Source: DASXHZ01 sp036488085 (GTDB lineage Bacteria; Acidobacteriota; Thermoanaerobaculia; Gp7-AA8). Taken from it: a stretch of 64,000 bases of DNA. The stretch covers positions 1 to 64,000 of the forward strand of contig DASXHZ010000074.1 of NCBI GenBank assembly GCA_036488085.1. Direction: 5' to 3'. A program made the position numbers and the translations under genes. Under the pieces are notes generated by a model. That model saw only the letters and a list, made by a program, of their open reading frames with translations, was not told where the DNA came from and made no database searches. Positions 59,243 to 64,000 of the stretch are shown piece after piece (the stretch's first letter is position 1; each line of letters begins with the position of its first letter).

Positions 59243-59243
59243 G

Positions 59244-60128
59244 ATGGCAACGATAGAAGCGCGCGGTCTAGGCAGGTCGTACGGCGCGACCGTCGCCCTC
59301 GATGGAATTGATCTCAACGTCGAGGAGGGACGCATCCTCGGTCTGATCGGTCCGAACGGCGCCGGCAAGACCACCGCCCTCAACGCCATCCTCGGCATCG
59401 CGCCGTACCAGGGCGAGCTCCGCGTCCTCGGCCGCGATCCGTGGACCGAGCGCGAACGGCTGATGAACGACGTCTGCTTCATCGCCGACGTCGCCGTCCT
59501 CCCGCGCTGGATCCGCGTGTCCCAGGCCCTCGACTACGTCGCCGGTGTTCACCCGCGGTTCGATCGTGCGAAGGCCGAGGGATTCCTCGCGAAGACGGCG
59601 ATCAATCGATACAGCCGCGTGCGGGAGCTGTCGAAGGGCATGGTCGCGCAGCTCCACCTCGCGTTGATCATGGCGATCGACGCGCGGCTGCTGGTTCTCG
59701 ACGAGCCGACCCTCGGCCTCGACATCCTCTATCGCAAGCAGTTCTACGACTCACTCCTCAACGACTACTTCGATCACACCCGGACGATCGTCGTGACCAC
59801 GCATCAGGTCGAGGAGGTGCAGGACGTTCTCACCGATCTGATGTTCATCAATCGCGGCCGCATCGTGCTGCGCTCGACGATGGACGAGTTCGAAGCGAGG
59901 TACGCCGAGGTCATGGTGAACCCGGAGCGTGTGGCGGAAGCGCGGGCGCTGCGGCCGATCTACGAACGCACGATCTTCGGGCGCAGCATTTTCCTCTTCG
60001 ATGGAGCCGACCGGCAGCAGCTCTCGGCACTCGGCGACGTCCGGACTCCGAGCATCGCCGACCTCTTCGTGGCGGTGATCGGCGGCCAGCAGGGCGATCA
60101 ACAGGTTGGGCGAGGAGCGGCGGCATGA
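59244..60128 (+). CDS. ABC transporter ATP-binding protein
   Basis: 294 aa. Walker A GPNGAGKTTALN, Q-loop SICFIADVAVLPRW, signature VRELSKGMVAQLHLAL (LSKGM), Walker B LLVLDEPTLGLD, switch His in VVVTTHQVEEVQDV. The C-terminal extension (70 aa) is normal for YtrB/BcrA-type subunits. Pairs with the permease that overlaps it (ATGA). Confidence 0.95.
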   Translation: MATIEARGLGRSYGATVALDGIDLNVEEGRILGLIGPNGAGKTTALNAILGIAPYQGELRVLGRDPWTERERLMNDVCFIADVAVLPRWIRVSQALDYVAGVHPRFDRAKAEGFLAKTAINRYSRVRELSKGMVAQLHLALIMAIDARLLVLDEPTLGLDILYRKQFYDSLLNDYFDHTRTIVVTTHQVEEVQDVLTDLMFINRGRIVLRSTMDEFEARYAEVMVNPERVAEARALRPIYERTIFGRSIFLFDGADRQQLSALGDVRTPSIADLFVAVIGGQQGDQQVGRGAAA

Positions 60129-60991
60129 ACGAGAACGTTCGTCCGATGTACTGGTCACTGCGTCGCGAGCTGTGGGAGAACCGCTCGGTCTACATCGCGC
60201 CGCTGATCGTCTCGCTCGTCTGCCTCCTCGGATTCGCGATCAGCATGATCGGCCTCCCCGCGCGCCGGCGGGCGGCGATGCTGGCGGGCGAAGCGGCGCG
60301 CCGGAACGGCATCTCCGAAGCGTACGGTATGGTCGCGATCATGCTCGTCATCACCGCGTTCATCGTCGGCGCGTTCTACTGCCTCGACGCGCTGTACGGC
60401 GAGCGCCGCGACCGCAGCATCCTCTTCTGGAAGTCGCTGCCGGTCTCCGACACGACGACTGTCCTCTCGAAGGCGGCGATCCCGTTCGTCGTCCTTCCGC
60501 CGATCGTCTTCGTGCTCAGCGTCGTCACCCAACTGATCATGTTCGCGTACAGCAGCATGGTCCTGCTGGCGCACGGGCTGAGTCCCGCCGTGACGTGGAA
60601 GTACTTTCCCGTCTTTCAGGAGTCGTTGTTTCTCCTGTACGGCCTCGTCGTGATCGTGCTGTGGCACGCGCCGATCTACACCTGGCTGCTACTGATTTCG
60701 GCGTGGGCGAAACGGGCGACGTTCCTCTGGGCGATCCTGCCATTCTTCGCGCTGGCGGTGCTCGAGCAGATCGCGTTCAACACGCACCTCGTCCTCTTCA
60801 CCATGCAGTACCGGCTCTTCGGCGGGATCCAGGAGGCGTTCTCCGACACCGCGAAGGGCTCCATCTACTCGGCCAGCCAGTTGACGCCGTGGCGGTTCGT
60901 GAGCTCAGGCGGTCTCTGGATCGGGCTGGCGTTCGCCGTCACCTTCCTCGCCATCACGGTGCGGATGCGCCGCTACCGCGAGCCGATCTGA
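60125..60991 (+). CDS. ABC transporter permease
   Basis: 288 aa, six membrane spans (about 23-45, 75-95, 128-150, 175-195, 200-222, 262-282). N-terminal MYWSLRRELWENRS and YGERRDRSILFWKSLPVSDTTTVLSKA match the ABC-2 / YtrC-like permease families. With the ATPase and GntR regulator it forms an export or stress-response system. Substrate unknown. Confidence 0.87.
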   Translation: MNENVRPMYWSLRRELWENRSVYIAPLIVSLVCLLGFAISMIGLPARRRAAMLAGEAARRNGISEAYGMVAIMLVITAFIVGAFYCLDALYGERRDRSILFWKSLPVSDTTTVLSKAAIPFVVLPPIVFVLSVVTQLIMFAYSSMVLLAHGLSPAVTWKYFPVFQESLFLLYGLVVIVLWHAPIYTWLLLISAWAKRATFLWAILPFFALAVLEQIAFNTHLVLFTMQYRLFGGIQEAFSDTAKGSIYSASQLTPWRFVSSGGLWIGLAFAVTFLAITVRMRRYREPI

Positions 60992-60998
60992 GGTTTCC

Positions 60999-61529
60999 AT
61001 GCGCACGACTGAAACCGCACTTTTCTACGCCGGGGGCCTGACGTCGGGCGTCGCCGCCGCCTTCGTCCGTTCGCGCTTCGTGATCTTCGGGGACGCTACG
61101 GCAACGGCGATGAACATCGTCGCGCACGGCCCGTTGTTCCGGCTGGTCTCCGCGGCCGATCTGATCTCGGCCGGCTGCTATATCGCGGTGACGCTGCTCT
61201 TGTTCCGGATCTTCAGCCCGTTCAACAAGGGTCTGTCGATCGTCGCGACGTTCTTCGGTCTCGCCGGCTGTGCCGTCGCCGTCGTCGCGGCGCTCTTCCA
61301 GATCGCGGCGCTCTTCGTCGTCGGCGGCGCGGAGCACTGGAACATCCTCGCCGTGAAGGCGCTGCCGGCGCTCGCCCTCATGTGCCTGCAGTTCCAGTCG
61401 CGCGCATACACCGTGAGCGTCGTCTTCTTCGGGCTGTTCACGCTCGTCATCGCGTACCTGACCGTCCGGACGCGAGTCTCATCCGAGAAATCGAAAGACA
61501 TTGCCGACGCGCTGAAGCGCGTCTCATAG
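60999..61529 (+). CDS. DUF4386-like membrane protein
   Basis: 176 aa, five to six membrane spans. Segments such as FRLVSAADLISAGCYIAVTLLLFRIF and SPFNKGLSIVATFFGLAGCAV resemble DUF4386 proteins, though the length is somewhat shorter. Starts 7 bp after the permease and ends 8 bp before the next gene, so belongs to the same operon. Role unknown. Confidence 0.75.
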   Translation: MRTTETALFYAGGLTSGVAAAFVRSRFVIFGDATATAMNIVAHGPLFRLVSAADLISAGCYIAVTLLLFRIFSPFNKGLSIVATFFGLAGCAVAVVAALFQIAALFVVGGAEHWNILAVKALPALALMCLQFQSRAYTVSVVFFGLFTLVIAYLTVRTRVSSEKSKDIADALKRVS

Positions 61530-61537
61530 GAGAAACC

Positions 61538-62728
61538 ATGACCACATTCAGTTTGCCGGAGCCATCGCTCCGGCGTGCGACAGCTACGCTCAACGCCGCA
61601 GTCCGTTCGTGGTTCGTCGTCGCGTTCATCGGTCAAATCGTGTTCGGGGTGGCCGTCGCGTCGTTCTACGGCCTTACCGCCGCGCGCGGCGACCTGCACC
61701 GCTGGAACATCAGCGGCGGATGGAAGCACGGCGACGCGGTCGGAAACCTCTCCATCGCGATGCACCTCGCTACGGCGGTGATCGTGATGTTGAGCGGGTG
61801 CCTGCAGTTCATCCCGCGTCTGCGCGCGCGCCATCCGCGTTTTCATCGTGTGAACGGCCGCCTATACGTCACCGCGGGCGTAGTGCTCAGCGCCGCGGGC
61901 GTCTACTTGACGTGGTTCCGCAGCCGGGTCGGCGACGTTCCGCAACACCTCGCCTCGACGCTGAACGCTGTTCTGATCTGGGCCTTCGCCGCCATCGCGA
62001 TCCGTTACGCGATCCGGCGCGACATCGCCGCGCACAGGCGCTGGGCGCTCCGTTTCTTTCTCGTTCTCAGCGCGTCGTACTTTTTCCGGCTCTCGTTCTT
62101 CCTCGTGATCGTGATCGCCGGCCATCCGGTCGGCTTCGATCCGACCACGCTCATCGGCTGGCTCCCGACGACCATTGCGTTCGGTCAGTACCTCGTCCCG
62201 CTTGCCGTCCTCGAGCTCTACCTGCGAGCCCAGACCAATCCTGGTGCCGTGCGGAGATTCGTGGCGGCCGGCGTCGTCTTTCTCATGACCCTCGCCACCG
62301 CCGCCGGAATCGTGGTCGTCACCGCCGCGAACTGGCTGCCGGATGTAAGAAAAGGCTTCGACTTCCGGACGCCGGTCGCCGTGACGCTCTGGTCGACGAT
62401 CGAACGCCGCGGAATTGATGCCGCCATCCAGGAGTACCGTGCACTCCGAGCGGCCCCCCCCGCCAACTACAACTTCGACGAATCGGAGCTGAACTCCCTC
62501 GGGTACCGCCTCCTCCGCGGCAAGCGGTACCCGGAAGCGATCCGCATCCTCCAACTCAACGCCGAGGTCTATCCGAGATCGAGCAACGTTTACGACAGCC
62601 TCGGGGAGGCCTTCGCCGGCGCAGGCGACAAACCTCGCGCCATCGCCTACTACGAGAAGGCGATCCAGGTCGACCCGAAGAACTCCGACGCGTCCGCGAT
62701 GCTGCAGAAGCTCAGAGGACGTGCATGA
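61538..62728 (+). CDS. DUF2306 membrane protein with TPR tail
   Basis: 396 aa, ATG at 61538 preceded by AGGAG. Eight or so hydrophobic segments with a histidine-rich loop (RARHPRFHRVNGRLYV), a pattern of DUF2306 proteins; then, from about 310, TPR repeats (LRGKRYPEAIRILQLNAEVYPRSSNVYDSLGEAFAG, RAIAYYEKAIQVDPKNSDAS). Last gene of the GntR/ABC operon. Function unknown; perhaps an enzyme modulator at the membrane. Confidence 0.8.
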   Translation: MTTFSLPEPSLRRATATLNAAVRSWFVVAFIGQIVFGVAVASFYGLTAARGDLHRWNISGGWKHGDAVGNLSIAMHLATAVIVMLSGCLQFIPRLRARHPRFHRVNGRLYVTAGVVLSAAGVYLTWFRSRVGDVPQHLASTLNAVLIWAFAAIAIRYAIRRDIAAHRRWALRFFLVLSASYFFRLSFFLVIVIAGHPVGFDPTTLIGWLPTTIAFGQYLVPLAVLELYLRAQTNPGAVRRFVAAGVVFLMTLATAAGIVVVTAANWLPDVRKGFDFRTPVAVTLWSTIERRGIDAAIQEYRALRAAPPANYNFDESELNSLGYRLLRGKRYPEAIRILQLNAEVYPRSSNVYDSLGEAFAGAGDKPRAIAYYEKAIQVDPKNSDASAMLQKLRGRA

Positions 62729-62737
62729 TCCCGCGGA

Positions 62738-63670
62738 TCAACCCTCGTAGATGCCGTCGAAGAGGCGGTCACCGCGCCAGTCGTTGCCGTTGTGCCGCTT
62801 GTGTTCGATCTCGCTGCTGCCGAAGATCGAGTCCATGACCTCCTTGTCGAGCCGGAACGGCGGCAGCTTCACACCTTCGTTTTCGAGGTCTTTGAAGATT
62901 GATTGAAAGCTGACGCACAACTGCTCAGACGCCGACACTTCGCCAATGTGGAGTCCGACGACACGCCGTCTTTCGTTATAAAGCGGCGCGCCGGAGGCGC
63001 CGTTCAGCGTAGTGCTGCAATAGCTGAAGAGATGAGGAAATTTGAGGTCAAGGTGCTCCTGGCGAATGTAGCCGTCGGCGAATTGGAGGACCTCACCCAT
63101 CGGATGCTGGACGACGAAAACACGTCCCGCCGCGGGCGCGTCGGCTCGGCTGCAGTTGTTCCACCCGCGGATGCGGTTTGAGTACGGAAGGAACGACAGA
63201 CCGATGGGGCGATCGAGCCGCACCAGGATGTAGTCGAGTCCGTTGTCATCGAAGCGCCGCGTGCATCGTGAATCCACCTTGATCGACGAGGCGACGACGT
63301 CCGGCTGCGCACGGTTTGTAGGGAGAATCCGCAACCCGCAGGAATCACCTTTCGCCCGCGCTCCGGTCTTCCCGTTCCAGATGAACTGGTCGAAGAGGAG
63401 CGTCACGTCACTGGGATCGGCGAAAATGCCGTTCGTTCCCATCAGCGTGTGCGCCGCCGTGAGCAAGAGGTCAGGTCCGACGAGCACGCCGGTAGCATCC
63501 GATCCCCGTTTTCGACGGATCAGACAGCCGCGCCTCGAAAGCTTCATGAATTCGACGCTGCGCGGATTGACCGGCTGGAGCCCATCGAGCACTTTGTCGA
63601 ATTCGTCGTGGTCGTGATGCGGGTCGGAGTGGACATGCAAGAGGGTGGCGGGGTTCGTCAGTTCCTTCAT
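62738..63670 (-). CDS. V8/trypsin-like serine protease
   Basis: 310 aa. Catalytic His in LLLTAAHTLMG (about H74), Asp in NGLDYILVRLD (about D146), Ser in TLNGASGAPLYN (about S227). No signal peptide seen at the N-terminus (MKELTNPATLLHVHSDPHHDHDE); a histidine/aspartate-rich stretch could bind metal. Probably cytosolic or secreted by a non-Sec path. The upstream partial gene on the same strand is close (2 bp), so they may be coexpressed. Confidence 0.9.
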   Translation of the reverse strand: MKELTNPATLLHVHSDPHHDHDEFDKVLDGLQPVNPRSVEFMKLSRRGCLIRRKRGSDATGVLVGPDLLLTAAHTLMGTNGIFADPSDVTLLFDQFIWNGKTGARAKGDSCGLRILPTNRAQPDVVASSIKVDSRCTRRFDDNGLDYILVRLDRPIGLSFLPYSNRIRGWNNCSRADAPAAGRVFVVQHPMGEVLQFADGYIRQEHLDLKFPHLFSYCSTTLNGASGAPLYNERRRVVGLHIGEVSASEQLCVSFQSIFKDLENEGVKLPPFRLDKEVMDSIFGSSEIEHKRHNGNDWRGDRLFDGIYEG

Positions 63671-63672
63671 TT

Positions 63673-64000
63673 TTATGTTCCCGATGGGTCACTTGCGACC
63701 AGCGGTTTACAGTCGTCGAAGCGGCATTGGTGGATGTCGTTCTGCGGCAGCGGGCGCGTGCCGTCCGGAAGATGCAAGAGGTTGTAGTGGAGATCGAAGT
63801 CGTCGTCGCGCGGCTTCAGCGCCGGCCCGGTCAGGCGCACCGGGTCAAAACGATCATCCGTGTCGAGGAGCCGGATCTCGTCCGTTGGGTCATATCCCAT
63901 GCGCAGCGCGAGGATCGTCTCGCCGGCCGGCCACTTCAGAACGAGTTTCGGTGGCCCGGTCACAGGCGTGTCCGCTCTCAACTTCTGGAACTCGAGGGTG
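63673..64000 (-). CDS. Hypothetical protein (5' end outside window)
   Basis: The last ~108 codons are visible, with no stop back to the right edge; a TTG at 63981 is possible but the frame continues in TLEFQKLRADTP. Sequence has PKLVLKWPAGETILALRMGYDPT, FDPVRLTGPALKPRDDDFDLHYNLLHLPDG and QCRFDDC. No family recognised. Stop lies 2 bp before the protease start, so both are one unit. Confidence 0.65.
   Translation of the reverse strand, partial: TLEFQKLRADTPVTGPPKLVLKWPAGETILALRMGYDPTDEIRLLDTDDRFDPVRLTGPALKPRDDDFDLHYNLLHLPDGTRPLPQNDIHQCRFDDCKPLVASDPSGT

Noticed and set aside
1..64000. Further in-frame UGA selenoproteins
   Set aside because: I checked gene ends and starts for cut-off domains; only the DedA-rhodanese gene continues sensibly past a TGA. 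atoE needs a frameshift, not a readthrough.

Overview
This 64 kb window comes from a high-GC (about 65%) diderm bacterium. The outer-membrane character is shown by a BtuB-like TonB-dependent receptor behind a cobalamin riboswitch, a TonB-type energy transducer, an outer-membrane beta-barrel and several lipoproteins. The gene mix (long GreA, EgtB-like protein, DUF1573, MglA-type GTPase, tandem amidohydrolases, bacterial tyrosinase) suggests an Acidobacteriota-like lineage, but this is inference; no rRNA gene is present. There are no insertion sequences, prophage genes or CRISPR arrays.

Layout. 1-2.2 kb: transsulfuration pair and a zinc-ribbon protein. 2.4-5.1 kb: DUF72 gene translationally coupled to selB, the selenocysteine elongation factor. 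5.1-8.4 kb: lipoprotein and DNA polymerase I. 9-14.8 kb: barrel protein, HD hydrolase, EreA/ChaN-like protein, a LytS/LytTR two-component pair, glyoxalase and lipoprotein. 15-21.8 kb: one dense run of touching genes (moaD, moaE, NUDIX, metallo-beta-lactamase fold, argF, tonB-like, nfo, icd, SDR). 21.8-27.3 kb: minus-strand dehydrogenase, ferredoxin, long GreA, mpl. 27.4-33.4 kb: DUF1573 gene, then a minus-strand run of adhesin-like protein, DedA-rhodanese, nucleotidyltransferase, phosphoesterase and EgtB-like protein. 33.5-36.2 kb: sigma factor, anti-sigma factor and HEAT-repeat protein. 36-44.4 kb: frameshifted atoE, histone-tail-like protein, pyruvate oxidase-like enzyme, FAD/Fe-S dehydrogenase, SDR. 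44.4-46.3 kb: two tRNA-Ser genes flanking a vapBC-type module. 46.4-52 kb: MglA-like GTPase and three amidohydrolases. 52-57 kb: B12 riboswitch/btuB, trmFO, DUF3467. 57-64 kb: tyrosinase, GntR/ABC operon, membrane proteins, V8-like protease.

Most important observation: the DedA-rhodanese gene has an in-frame TGA (31707-31709) where the coding frame continues for 40 codons of ordinary rhodanese C-terminus, reading Tyr-Cys-Thr-Sec-Pro-Asn-Glu. A hairpin with a G/U-containing loop starts 16 nt after the UGA. Since selB lies in the same window, this is best read as a selenoprotein: a membrane DedA protein fused to a Sec-containing rhodanese (309 aa) that standard gene calling cuts at residue 268.

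Second theme: many intergenic spaces carry long palindromes whose arms are tandem copies of a short word. One word (GCAGAGC-type) recurs at four loci; others (CGTTATC, GATTCGTTACTCGT and more) are locus-specific. Some of these repeats run into coding sequence and supply protein termini.
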